Source: an uncultured Polyangiaceae bacterium
GTDB taxonomy: Bacteria; Myxococcota_A; Polyangia; Polyangiales; Houyiibacteriaceae
NCBI GenBank assembly: GCA_947258625.1
Contig: CAMYJN010000117.1
Location: forward strand, 1 to 7,057
Direction: 5' to 3'
Length of the DNA: 7,057 nucleotides
The notes under the pieces are model-generated. The model did no database searches. It was not told the DNA's origin and saw nothing but the letters and a program-made list of their open reading frames with translations. Position numbers and translations under genes: made by a program. Shown here piece by piece: positions 1 to 6,152 of this stretch (position 1 is its first letter; each line of letters opens with the position of its first letter).

Positions 1-1006
1 AGGTTTCGACCGGCGTTTCGTAGCGATACACCGTTTCGTGCGTGATGTCGTAGGTGTGCCAGTTGCCCTTCTGGGCGCCGAGGGTCGGCAAGGCAGGCGC
101 CGGCATCGAATCCGAAGAACGCTGGGCCGTTGTCGCCTGTACGCGGGGTGCGTCCGACTTGGCTTGAACCGTGCTCGAAACGCCCGCCGGTGCCGGGGGC
201 CTCGACGGCTGCGGCCGAGTCGCCTCCCCTGTCTTGATCAACTGCCCGCGACTGATGACCTGCATCTCTCCGGGCTCGAGCTGCAACCAGGGCTCAGCCG
301 AGAGCGGGCGGGTCGAGACGACCGTCAAGGTGCGATTCTCGTCGACCGAGTTCGAGACATCGAGCTCGAGGAGGTCCGACTCCAGCTTGGTCGAGGAGGG
401 CGGGGGAATGCGCCGAAGATAGTGAAGCGCGTTGAACCCGGTCTGGTCGTGATAGGCCACCACGTGTAGACCGTCGCTCCAGATGACGTTCAGCGTTCCG
501 AGCTCGTTCAGCCTCTGAAGCCAGCCGTGAACCGTCTGCCAGCCCACATCGGCGAAGCTGCGGGCACCGGCGCTGCGCACCTGACCCATCAGCCAACAGA
601 ACGCGTGCTCCGAATCGGTATGACCGACCGGCTCGAAGCCGAGGCCCTCATCGAGCGGAAGCGTGATGTTTAGGTTTCGCCCGAGCTCCCCGTTGTGGGC
701 GAAGATCCAATCGCGTCCGGCGTGGCTGCGGACGAACGGATGGGTGTCCGTAAACGACCGGCCGCGGTGTGTGCCGCTGTGACACATGAAGATGCTGGAA
801 CGAAATCGGTCCCAGCGCTGTACGGCGGTCGCGACCGCCATGTCGTACTCCACGTGTGGGTCCTTGAGAACCGATGCGCCTACGCCGTCACGCGGATACC
901 AAGCAAAGCCCCAACCGTCCGGCCTGTTGCCCTTCTTGAAGTTGATTTTGGGCGATGCGGGGCTGTCGTAGCAAATGGCGAGAAGGTCACTGTTGAGCTG
1001 CTGCAA
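1..1006 (-). CDS. Class II amidotransferase-like (NTN hydrolase) domain fused to transglutaminase N-terminal domain, partial
   Basis: This is the last gene seen in the ATP-grasp/alpha-E operon. It has 335 codons and then leaves the window, so the protein's C-terminus is missing. Residues about 5-260 align without gaps at the N-terminus with YafJ-type class II glutamine amidotransferases: PDGWGFAWY (29-37), FAHNG (102-106, oxyanion-hole Asn-Gly), TDSEHAFCWL (130-139) and a PGEMQVI end. A Pro/Ala/Ser/Thr-rich linker follows (about 261-317). Then YDITHETVYRYETPVE (319-334) matches the start of the bacterial transglutaminase N-terminal beta domain, and the catalytic core would lie beyond base 1. 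Two oddities stand out: the family's Met-Cys start is Asn5-Ser6, and the HxR motif is CHS (75-77), so ordinary glutaminase chemistry is doubtful. I chose the TTG at 1006 because GGAG lies 7 bases upstream and there is no in-frame ATG before the conserved region. The gene overlaps the alpha-E gene by 20 bases. Domain identity is secure; substrate and activity are unknown. Confidence 0.85.
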   Translation of the reverse strand, partial: MQQLNSDLLAICYDSPASPKINFKKGNRPDGWGFAWYPRDGVGASVLKDPHVEYDMAVATAVQRWDRFRSSIFMCHSGTHRGRSFTDTHPFVRSHAGRDWIFAHNGELGRNLNITLPLDEGLGFEPVGHTDSEHAFCWLMGQVRSAGARSFADVGWQTVHGWLQRLNELGTLNVIWSDGLHVVAYHDQTGFNALHYLRRIPPPSSTKLESDLLELDVSNSVDENRTLTVVSTRPLSAEPWLQLEPGEMQVISRGQLIKTGEATRPQPSRPPAPAGVSSTVQAKSDAPRVQATTAQRSSDSMPAPALPTLGAQKGNWHTYDITHETVYRYETPVET

Positions 1007-1985
1007 TGCTTTGCTCCGCAAGAATCTGGGTCTGCAGTTCGGTGGAGTGGAAGAACTCCTGTTCGATCGAGGTACACAAATCGGTCAACGAATCGACCAG
1101 GTACGTCAACTCGCTGTGAAGCTCGTTGCCGATAATCGGATGCCCTTCTCGTAGCGCCACGTGGCTGAGCAGCGCTTCGAGCAAGGCCGTCGACACCATT
1201 CCAATGCGATTCGATCCGTAGCCTCGCACGTGGACCAAGGAATGGCGAGCTGCCCTGAGACAATGCGAAACCGAACGAGGCAAATCTTGTTCGAAGAGCA
1301 GGAAGTTCACGACTTCACGCGCCGTCGGTGTCCCAAACGATCGTTTCTGGAACGGCTCGGTCGCCGAACAGCAGGCGAGCAGCGCCGACCACTGTGCGAG
1401 GCGAATCGGATCGTCGATCTCGCCTTCGTCGGGAAAGGTGTGGAAGTGAACGTCCATGAGGCGCGCGGTCTGGCCGGCCCGCTCGAGGTATCGCCCGAGG
1501 CGCATGAATGCCAGGGGCTCGCCGTTGAGCATCGTCTCGTCCGCCTGGCCGTGGAACAGCTCGCACATTTCGCGGATGTGTTGGTAAAAGTGGTCGCGAT
1601 CGGACCGGTACAGCCGCCGCCCGGGTCCGCCCTGAAGCCAATGCCAGAGCGCGTTGATCGTCTCCCACATCTCGGAGCTGACGATCTCTCGCGCAGTGCG
1701 CGCGTTCTCACGAGCCCAGCGAACCGATTCGACGACCGACGTGGTGTTCCGGCGATCCCAGGTGAGATACTCCTGAACCGTCTCTCCGTTCTCGTCTTCG
1801 CCGAAGTGGCGGCGGTACCGCTCTTCCTCGCCCGCGACGACGACCAGTGGATGCCATCGGTGAAGGTGAGGAAGGTCGACACCCGGCACGAACGCCCGGT
1901 TCACGCGCAACAAGCGCGCCATCCCCCCTACCCGCTCCATGTAGCGATTGAGCCAAAAGCAATTGCCTGCGACCCGTGAAATCAT
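987..1985 (-). CDS. Alpha-E domain protein (COG2307-type), partner of ATP-grasp ligase
   Basis: This is a 332-residue, mostly helical protein of the alpha-E family, close to the usual family length. It opens with MISRVAGNCFWLNRYMERV, the classic N-terminus of the family. The repeated R-Y-x-E-R motif appears at 14-18 (RYMER) and again at 175-179 (RYLER, inside FMRLGRYLERAGQTARLMD). Other hallmarks are RENARTAREIVSSEMWETIN (92-111) and NFLLFEQDLPRSV (227-239). There is no signal peptide or membrane segment, so it should be cytoplasmic. The start is fixed by an ATGA overlap with the stop of the upstream ATP-grasp gene; the open frame continues further upstream, but only as antisense-like readthrough into that gene. 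The biochemical role of alpha-E proteins is not established. Genomic association, and fusions in other species, tie them to circularly permuted ATP-grasp enzymes, so a scaffold or accessory role in amide-bond formation is inferred. Confidence 0.93.
   Translation of the reverse strand: MISRVAGNCFWLNRYMERVGGMARLLRVNRAFVPGVDLPHLHRWHPLVVVAGEEERYRRHFGEDENGETVQEYLTWDRRNTTSVVESVRWARENARTAREIVSSEMWETINALWHWLQGGPGRRLYRSDRDHFYQHIREMCELFHGQADETMLNGEPLAFMRLGRYLERAGQTARLMDVHFHTFPDEGEIDDPIRLAQWSALLACCSATEPFQKRSFGTPTAREVVNFLLFEQDLPRSVSHCLRAARHSLVHVRGYGSNRIGMVSTALLEALLSHVALREGHPIIGNELHSELTYLVDSLTDLCTSIEQEFFHSTELQTQILAEQSIAAAQQ
1014..1017 (-). promoter_or_regulatory. Shine-Dalgarno GGAG supporting a TTG start
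   Basis: On the minus strand GGAG is followed by seven bases and then TTG (1006-1004). It lies inside the 3' end of the alpha-E gene. It is the best-placed ribosome binding site for the amidotransferase-transglutaminase gene, which has no ATG or in-frame GTG near the start of its conserved domain. The overlap suggests translational coupling to the alpha-E gene. Confidence 0.5.
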
Positions 1986-3472
1986 GATGCGGGCGCCCCC
2001 AGCACCCACGTGTCTTTCGAGCCGCCGCCTTGACTGGAATTCACCACGTACGAACCCGCCTTGAGCGCAACGCGGGTCAAACCGCCCGGCAAGACCCAAC
2101 TCTTCTTTCCGGTGAGCACGAAGGGCCGGAGGTCGACACGCCGAGGCGCCGCCTCCCCTTCAACCCAGGTTGGGCAGGTGGACAGCTCGACGACCGGCTG
2201 GGCGATGTAGCCCTCGGGGGTTTCCCGGATTTTTGCAGCGAACTCATCGAGCTCGGCTTGGCTTGCGCGGGGCCCGAAGAGCATCCCGTAGCCGCCGCAG
2301 CCGTCGACTGCTTTGACGACCAGAGAGCCGAGGTTTTCGAGAACGTACTGGCAGTCGTCGGGACGCATGCAGATGTAGGTCTGCACCTGTTCGAGAATCG
2401 GCTCCTCGTCGAGGTAGAAGCGAATCATGTCCGGGACGAATGGATAGACGGCCTTGTTGTCCGCGACGCCGTTGCCAGGCGCGTTGGCCAGGGTGACATT
2501 CCCCGCGGCGTAGGCGCCGATCAATCCGGGCACCCCGAGCGCGCTGTCTTCACGAAACACTTTGGGGTCGAGGAAGTCGTCGTCGATGCGCCGGTAGATG
2601 ACGTCCACTTGTTGAGGGCCCGCCGTGGTCTTTACGTACACACGCTCGTTGTGAACGAAGAGGTCGCTGCCCTGCACCAGATCGCAACCCATCTGGCGGG
2701 CCAAGAAGCTGTGCTCGAAGTACGCCGAGTTGTACGAGCCTGGCGTGAGCACGACGACGCGACTCTCCCCCGGGTCCCGAGGAGAGACGCTCATGAGCGC
2801 ATCGCCCAGTCGAGCCGGGTAGCTCTCCACGGTCCGAACGCGGCTCCGCCGAAACACCCCCGGGAAAACACGCTTCATCACGCCGCGGTTTTCGAGGACG
2901 TAGCTCACGCCCGATGGCGTCCGGAGGTTGTCCTCGAGCACCAAGAACTCGCCGTCGGCGCCACGGATGAGGTCGATCCCCGCGATGTTGACGAAGACGC
3001 CTTCCCGCGGCCGAATGCCGTGCAGCTCTTTGAGGTACCCGGCGGTGCCGAACACCATGGACTCCGGGATGCGCCCCTCCTTGAGGATGCGTTGCCCGTC
3101 GTAGAGGTCCGACAAAAACATGTTCAGCGCCGTGACCCGCTGGATGAGGCCGCGCTCGATGTTTTCCCAGTCTCTGGCGGGGATCACACGCGGAATCAGG
3201 TCGAAGGGGAAGATCTTCTCTTGCCCCTTGGAATCGGAATAGACCGAGAATGTGACCCCGCCGCGAAACAGCGCGCCTTCGGCAAGCCGCTGCCGGGTCA
3301 TGAACTCTAGCCGGCCCAGCTGGTCGAGCTCCGCGACCAGGTCGGCGACCTCCTCGCGCGAACTTCCGTCGCCTCGAAAGAGCTCATCGTAGGTCCTGGG
3401 CAGGGGGGAGTAACCGTCGAGGAGCGTCGTATCCCCGGCCAGGCCAACGGTCTGCTCAAGCTCCGCTGGCAT
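1982..3472 (-). CDS. Circularly permuted ATP-grasp protein (COG2308-type)
   Basis: This 496-residue protein is the predicted ATP-dependent carboxylate-amine ligase of the operon, and its length is normal for the family. Conserved blocks in order are: PFDLIPRVI (89-97); VLEDNLRTPSG (178-188), the hallmark of the permuted ATP-grasp; VDVIYRRIDDDFLDP (289-303); NAPGNGVADNKAVYPFVP (330-347); SLVVKAVDGCGGYGM (383-397), with Lys387 and a glycine-rich loop suited to nucleotide binding; VDLRPFVL (446-453); and SSQGGGSKDTWVL (479-491) at the C-terminus. It has no signal peptide, so it is probably cytoplasmic. The ATG at 3472 is the only good start. The open frame runs on to about 4192, but that part lies antisense to the pyrophosphatase gene. 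I see no convincing Shine-Dalgarno before this ATG. It is the first gene of the operon, and its stop overlaps the alpha-E start (ATGA). By family knowledge it joins a carboxylate to an amine using ATP; the substrates are unknown. Confidence 0.93.
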   Translation of the reverse strand: MPAELEQTVGLAGDTTLLDGYSPLPRTYDELFRGDGSSREEVADLVAELDQLGRLEFMTRQRLAEGALFRGGVTFSVYSDSKGQEKIFPFDLIPRVIPARDWENIERGLIQRVTALNMFLSDLYDGQRILKEGRIPESMVFGTAGYLKELHGIRPREGVFVNIAGIDLIRGADGEFLVLEDNLRTPSGVSYVLENRGVMKRVFPGVFRRSRVRTVESYPARLGDALMSVSPRDPGESRVVVLTPGSYNSAYFEHSFLARQMGCDLVQGSDLFVHNERVYVKTTAGPQQVDVIYRRIDDDFLDPKVFREDSALGVPGLIGAYAAGNVTLANAPGNGVADNKAVYPFVPDMIRFYLDEEPILEQVQTYICMRPDDCQYVLENLGSLVVKAVDGCGGYGMLFGPRASQAELDEFAAKIRETPEGYIAQPVVELSTCPTWVEGEAAPRRVDLRPFVLTGKKSWVLPGGLTRVALKAGSYVVNSSQGGGSKDTWVLGAPAS

Positions 3473-3610
3473 GATGAAGACAACATGGGAGCAGCGAGGA
3501 GCCGGAACCAGCGAAACCTTCGCCGCGCGTTCACTTCTTACGTCCCCGAAACAATCCAGAAACCGCTCCTGGCTCCAGATGCCGGAAGAGTGATATAAGC
3601 GACCCCTCTC
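3473..3610. other. Divergent intergenic region between ATP-grasp operon and pyrophosphatase
   Basis: This 138-base gap must hold promoters for both directions. On the plus strand a TATAAG-type -10 lies just before the pyrophosphatase ATG. For the minus-strand operon I find no hexamer pair I would defend. No coding signal, strong repeat or operator-like palindrome is evident. Confidence 0.6.
3591..3599 (+). promoter_or_regulatory. Extended -10 promoter element (TGATATAAG) for pyrophosphatase
   Basis: TGATATAAG matches the extended -10 form TGnTATAAT with one mismatch. A good -35 is not seen 17 bases upstream, which is tolerable for extended -10 promoters. Transcription would start around 3605-3607, only about 4-6 bases before the ATG at 3611, and there is no purine-rich ribosome binding site in between. 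The mRNA would be close to leaderless. This is a pattern match only. Confidence 0.45.
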
Positions 3611-4159
3611 ATGCATCCTTGGCACGACGTTTACATCGACGAAGACCAACTCGAATCGACTTTCCCGGTCGTCATCGAAGTGCCGATGGGAAGTAAGAAC
3701 AAGTACGAGCTCGACAAAGAGAGCGGCTTGCTGCGGCTCGATCGCGTCCTGTTCAGCGCCGTGCACTACCCCGCCAACTACGGCTTCGTGCCACGGAGCT
3801 TCTGTGACGACGGCGACCCGCTGGACGCCTTGGTCCTCGGCCAAGAGGCCGTCGTGCCGCTCACCATCATGAACGCGCGTGCGATCGGCGTGATGCGGAT
3901 GCGGGACGACAAAGGGATCGACGACAAGATCATCGCCATCAGCGTCAACGACCCTGTCTACCAAGACCGAAGGACGCTCGAGGATCTCCCCGACCACAAG
4001 CTGCGCGAAATCCAACGCTTCTTCGAAGACTACAAGGCGCTCGAGCACAAAGAGGTCGTCGTCGAGGGCATGCAGGAGCGCGAGCAGGCGCTCGGAATCC
4101 TGCGCGAAGGGCTGGTCATGTATCGCCAGCTGCGGCGGGGCGAGCTCGCCAAGGGCTGA
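3611..4159 (+). CDS. ppa: Inorganic pyrophosphatase, family I
   Basis: This soluble, Mg2+-dependent enzyme hydrolyses pyrophosphate to two phosphates, pulling nucleic-acid synthesis, amino-acid activation and other pyrophosphate-releasing reactions forward. Its 182 residues are normal for bacterial family I. Every active-site residue I could map onto the E. coli enzyme is present: Glu23, Lys31, Glu33, Arg45, Tyr53, Tyr57, the signature DGDPLDAL with Asp67, Asp69 and Asp72, then Asp99, Asp104, Lys106, Tyr141 and Lys142. The start MHPWHDV is typical of the family, and no later Met could replace it. No Shine-Dalgarno is visible, because the bases before ATG are pyrimidine-rich (CCCCTCTC). The gene stands alone, divergent from the ATP-grasp operon. 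The pyrophosphatase has no necessary link to that operon unless its ligase releases pyrophosphate, whereas ATP-grasp enzymes usually release ADP and phosphate. Confidence 0.97.
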   Translation: MHPWHDVYIDEDQLESTFPVVIEVPMGSKNKYELDKESGLLRLDRVLFSAVHYPANYGFVPRSFCDDGDPLDALVLGQEAVVPLTIMNARAIGVMRMRDDKGIDDKIIAISVNDPVYQDRRTLEDLPDHKLREIQRFFEDYKALEHKEVVVEGMQEREQALGILREGLVMYRQLRRGELAKG

Positions 4160-4161
4160 GC

Positions 4162-4178
4162 GGCGCAAAATTGGCGCC
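4162..4178 (+). terminator. Weak hairpin after pyrophosphatase gene
   Basis: GGCGC, a seven-base loop AAAATTG and GCGCC form a short perfect stem two bases after the ppa stop codon. No run of T follows, so it is a poor rho-independent terminator. The rest of the 131-base gap to the lipoprotein gene contains a TTGATA hexamer (4243-4248) that could be a -35, but no matching -10 at the right distance. The lipoprotein promoter is therefore unassigned. Confidence 0.25.
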
Positions 4179-4280
4179 CATGGTGGCCCCAAAATCGGCC
4201 TAAAAAGGGCACATCAGGAAGCGCTTGCCTTGTCCTTACTGCTTGATAAGGTGGCGGACCCGTTAGAGAACATTCCTTTT

Positions 4281-4287
4281 GGAGGGG
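4281..4287 (+). promoter_or_regulatory. Strong Shine-Dalgarno GGAGGGG
   Basis: GGAGGGG ends three bases before the ATG at 4291, and its GGAG core has a six-base spacer. It decides for ATG 4291 over the in-frame TTG at 4279, because that TTG would overlap the binding site itself. It also places the signal peptide at the exact N-terminus. Confidence 0.85.
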
Positions 4288-4290
4288 CAC

Positions 4291-5034
4291 ATGCAGAAAG
4301 CAAGCTGGGTATTTTTGTTGGCTGTCAGCCTAATGCTGACCGCCGGTTGTAAGAAAGACGAGCTCAGGGCCAAAGACGCCCGAATCGCAGAGCTGATGGA
4401 GTCGGGGCAGGCAACAGGCACCTCGCTCGAGCAATGCAAGAAGGACAAAGCCAATCTCGACAAGCTCGTGAAGGGCTACACGGGCGAAATCAACGCCATG
4501 GAAGCCGCGCTGGCCGAGGCCGCCGCACGTGAAGCGCGCGCCGCCAAGCGCCTCGCCGAATACAACTCCATGCTCAGGCAGCTGAAGTCGATGATCGACT
4601 CCGGCAAGCTCAAGGTCCGCATCACCCGAAACAAAATGGTCATCGAGCTGCCTGAAGCAGTTCTCTTCGCCAGCGGCAGCGCCAAGCTCAAGAAGGAAGG
4701 CGTCCGCGTCCTCGCGGAGCTCGGCCCAGTCCTGGCCAGCCTCAAGGGCCGCGAGTTCCAGGTGGGTGGTCACACCGACAACAAGCCGATCCGCACCAAG
4801 CGCTTCCCGTCGAACTGGGAGCTTTCCGGCGCACGCGCGATCGACGTGACCAAGCTCTTGATCGAGTACGGTGTCCCCGGCAGCCGCGTCTCGGCTGCGG
4901 CCTACGCCGCCACTCAGCCGGTCGCCGACAACGAGACCCCGGAGGGCCGCGCGCTCAACCGTCGCATCGAGATCGCGCTTCAGCCGGCCCTCGACGAGCT
5001 TCCCGATCTCTCGAGCTTCGAGGAAAACAAGTAA
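4291..5034 (+). CDS. OmpA/MotB-type peptidoglycan-binding lipoprotein with coiled coil
   Basis: This 247-residue outer-envelope lipoprotein has a lipoprotein signal peptide at 1-19 (MQK, then a hydrophobic stretch) ending in LTAG-Cys20, a good lipobox. Lys21-Lys22 follow, with no Asp at +2, so sorting to the outer membrane is likely. Residues about 22-105 are charged and Ala/Leu/Lys/Glu-rich with coiled-coil character, including AALAEAAAREARAAKRLAEY. The C-terminal OmpA domain (about 115-232) has LFASGSAKLKKEG (125-137), GGHTDNKPI (159-167), NWELSGARA (175-183) and NRRIEI (223-228). Asp163 and Arg182 are the expected diaminopimelate contacts of peptidoglycan. The KPIRTKRFPSN insert between them resembles MotB rather than OmpA or Pal. 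No membrane helix or flagellar partner is present, so a structural tether between outer membrane and cell wall is more likely than a stator. It has a strong ribosome binding site and stands as its own unit, ending in a stem-loop before a convergent gene. Confidence 0.93.
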   Translation: MQKASWVFLLAVSLMLTAGCKKDELRAKDARIAELMESGQATGTSLEQCKKDKANLDKLVKGYTGEINAMEAALAEAAAREARAAKRLAEYNSMLRQLKSMIDSGKLKVRITRNKMVIELPEAVLFASGSAKLKKEGVRVLAELGPVLASLKGREFQVGGHTDNKPIRTKRFPSNWELSGARAIDVTKLLIEYGVPGSRVSAAAYAATQPVADNETPEGRALNRRIEIALQPALDELPDLSSFEENK

Positions 5035-5065
5035 GTCGTCGTCATACACCTCCCTTTCCAAGGGC

Positions 5066-5107
5066 TGTGAACGTGCCGGTGTGCATCATGCACCCGGCAC
5101 GTTTGCA
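5066..5107. terminator. Long stem-loop between convergent genes, probable bidirectional terminator
   Basis: AACGTGCCGG (5070-5079) pairs perfectly with CCGGCACGTT (5094-5103). Inside it, GTGCA pairs with TGCAC around a TCA loop, leaving one bulged T. Outside it, four more pairs, two of them G-T, extend the stem. It lies in the 92-base gap between the stops of the plus-strand lipoprotein gene and the minus-strand TRAP gene. The T-run is short (TTT at 5102-5104) on the plus side and absent on the minus side, so it may act by strong folding or by protecting transcript ends. Confidence 0.65.
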
Positions 5108-5126
5108 ATTGGGCCGTCCGAGTGAG

Positions 5127-6149
5127 CTAGGGAGCGGTTCCCTTGGCCGCAGCTCGTACATCGGCAAGCAGGCTCTTGCTGAAAATGCGCCCGGTCAATC
5201 GGTCGATCGTTTCCTCTGCGGCTTGATCCCACTCGGCGCGGTACGGGCTGGTGTCGACGAGCTCAATTCCGCGCTCGAGCAAGATATCGTAGGCCTTCGC
5301 GTCGTCGCGCCGCACGACCTTGTCGAGTGCCGCCGCTGCGCGCCGGGCGGTGTCCTTGAGCACCTTCTGATCCTCCGGCGATAGCTGGTCGAACTTCTCC
5401 TTCTTGATCAGCGATGCGCCGAGGATGATCCCGAAGCTCTCATTCGACATGTATTTGAGCTTGGTGAACCACTGGAGCGCCAGGGCTGCGATGGGCGACG
5501 CGGGGACGACGTCCACCATCTTCGTCTGCAGGCCCGCGTACACCTCGGTCACGCCGAGGCGCACCGGGTTGGCGCCGACGACCTTCAAGAACTCCGAAAA
5601 GATCGGGTCGTCTTTCCAGGCCCAGGGACGAGCCGCTTTCAAGTCCGCCGGCCTGGCGATCGGAATGGTCGACATGATCCGCCCCTTGCCGGCGTCGGAC
5701 CAGTTCAGCAGAATGAACCCCGCATCCTCGAACATCTTCTCGAAGCGCGCGTTCATCTTGGCGCGGACGCGGCCAAGCTCCTCGTAGGTCTCGATCACGC
5801 CAGGCGCCGAAAGCACCAGCGCGGGGCGCACGACGATGCCGAGCCCAATGGTGGTGACTCCCGCCGCATCCATCTGCCCGGCCCGCATCTTGCGAATGAA
5901 ATCCCGTTCATCGCCCTGACTTCCACCCGAGTAGTAACGGAGCTCGACGCGCCCTTCGGTCTCCTTGCTGAGAGTCCGCCCCCAGGCCTTGAGAATCTTA
6001 CCGAACGTGGAGCCTCCCGGAGCAATGGTTGCAAATCGAATGATGGTTTTTCCGTCGGCATCGGCGTGTGGCGTCGGTGAACCGCCGACGAGCAGGCAAG
6101 CGGCGGCCAAGGCGAAAATGATCCAAGACTTCTTTGCTGCTTCGTACAT
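5127..6149 (-). CDS. TRAP transporter substrate-binding protein, DctP family
   Basis: This 340-residue periplasmic solute receptor belongs to the tripartite ATP-independent transporter family, which typically captures organic acids for sodium-driven uptake. The N-terminus (MYEAAKKSW plus a hydrophobic stretch to about 23) is a Sec signal peptide, with cleavage plausible near PHADA-DG (about 31). LAAAC at 14-18 is lipobox-like but has Ala at -3 and an early position, so I favour a soluble protein. Family landmarks are TIIRFATIAPGGSTFG (35-50), VELRYYSGGSQGDERDF (68-84), LKAARPWAWKDDP (170-182), with Arg174 as the probable carboxylate-binding arginine, and GVTEVYAGLQTKMVD (199-213). The GGSQGDERD and GIVVRPA variants differ from classical C4-dicarboxylate DctP, so the ligand is not predictable. 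It starts 3 bases after the phosphatase stop. No DctQ or DctM membrane subunits are in the window, and the next gene downstream is convergent. Confidence 0.92.
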   Translation of the reverse strand: MYEAAKKSWIIFALAAACLLVGGSPTPHADADGKTIIRFATIAPGGSTFGKILKAWGRTLSKETEGRVELRYYSGGSQGDERDFIRKMRAGQMDAAGVTTIGLGIVVRPALVLSAPGVIETYEELGRVRAKMNARFEKMFEDAGFILLNWSDAGKGRIMSTIPIARPADLKAARPWAWKDDPIFSEFLKVVGANPVRLGVTEVYAGLQTKMVDVVPASPIAALALQWFTKLKYMSNESFGIILGASLIKKEKFDQLSPEDQKVLKDTARRAAAALDKVVRRDDAKAYDILLERGIELVDTSPYRAEWDQAAEETIDRLTGRIFSKSLLADVRAAAKGTAP

Positions 6150-6152
6150 GTT

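Noticed and set aside
1161..1979. Open frame of 272 codons on the plus strand, opposite the alpha-E gene
   Set aside because: It mirrors a well-supported gene, has no motif or ribosome binding site, and has a composition typical of a shadow frame.
1986..2099. Upstream extension of the alpha-E frame to 2099
   Set aside because: It lies within the conserved C-terminus of the ATP-grasp gene. The ATGA overlap and the MISRVA start of the family fix the start at 1985.
2030..3310. Open frame of 426 codons on the plus strand, opposite the ATP-grasp gene
   Set aside because: It is entirely antisense to a gene with clear conserved motifs, its translation is Arg/His/Val/Glu-rich with no recognisable domain, and long antisense frames are expected in GC-rich DNA.
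3473..4192. N-terminal extension of the ATP-grasp frame by about 240 codons
   Set aside because: Most of it is antisense to the pyrophosphatase, whose active-site residues are intact. The extension has no family similarity, and the ATP-grasp family normally starts near the ATG at 3472.
4225..4271. Candidate sigma-70 promoter for the lipoprotein gene (TTGCCT, TTGTCC or TTGATA as -35)
   Set aside because: None of these hexamers has an acceptable -10 at 16-18 bases; the best partner of TTGATA is GAGAAC, which matches the consensus at only three positions.
4330..5061. Open frame of 243 codons on the minus strand, opposite the OmpA lipoprotein
   Set aside because: It is a shadow of a gene with a signal peptide, a lipobox and an OmpA domain, and its own translation shows no domain.
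5067..5384. Small plus-strand open frame starting inside the intergenic stem-loop
   Set aside because: It mostly lies antisense to the TRAP binding-protein gene and its start falls in the hairpin. There is no ribosome binding site or conserved feature.
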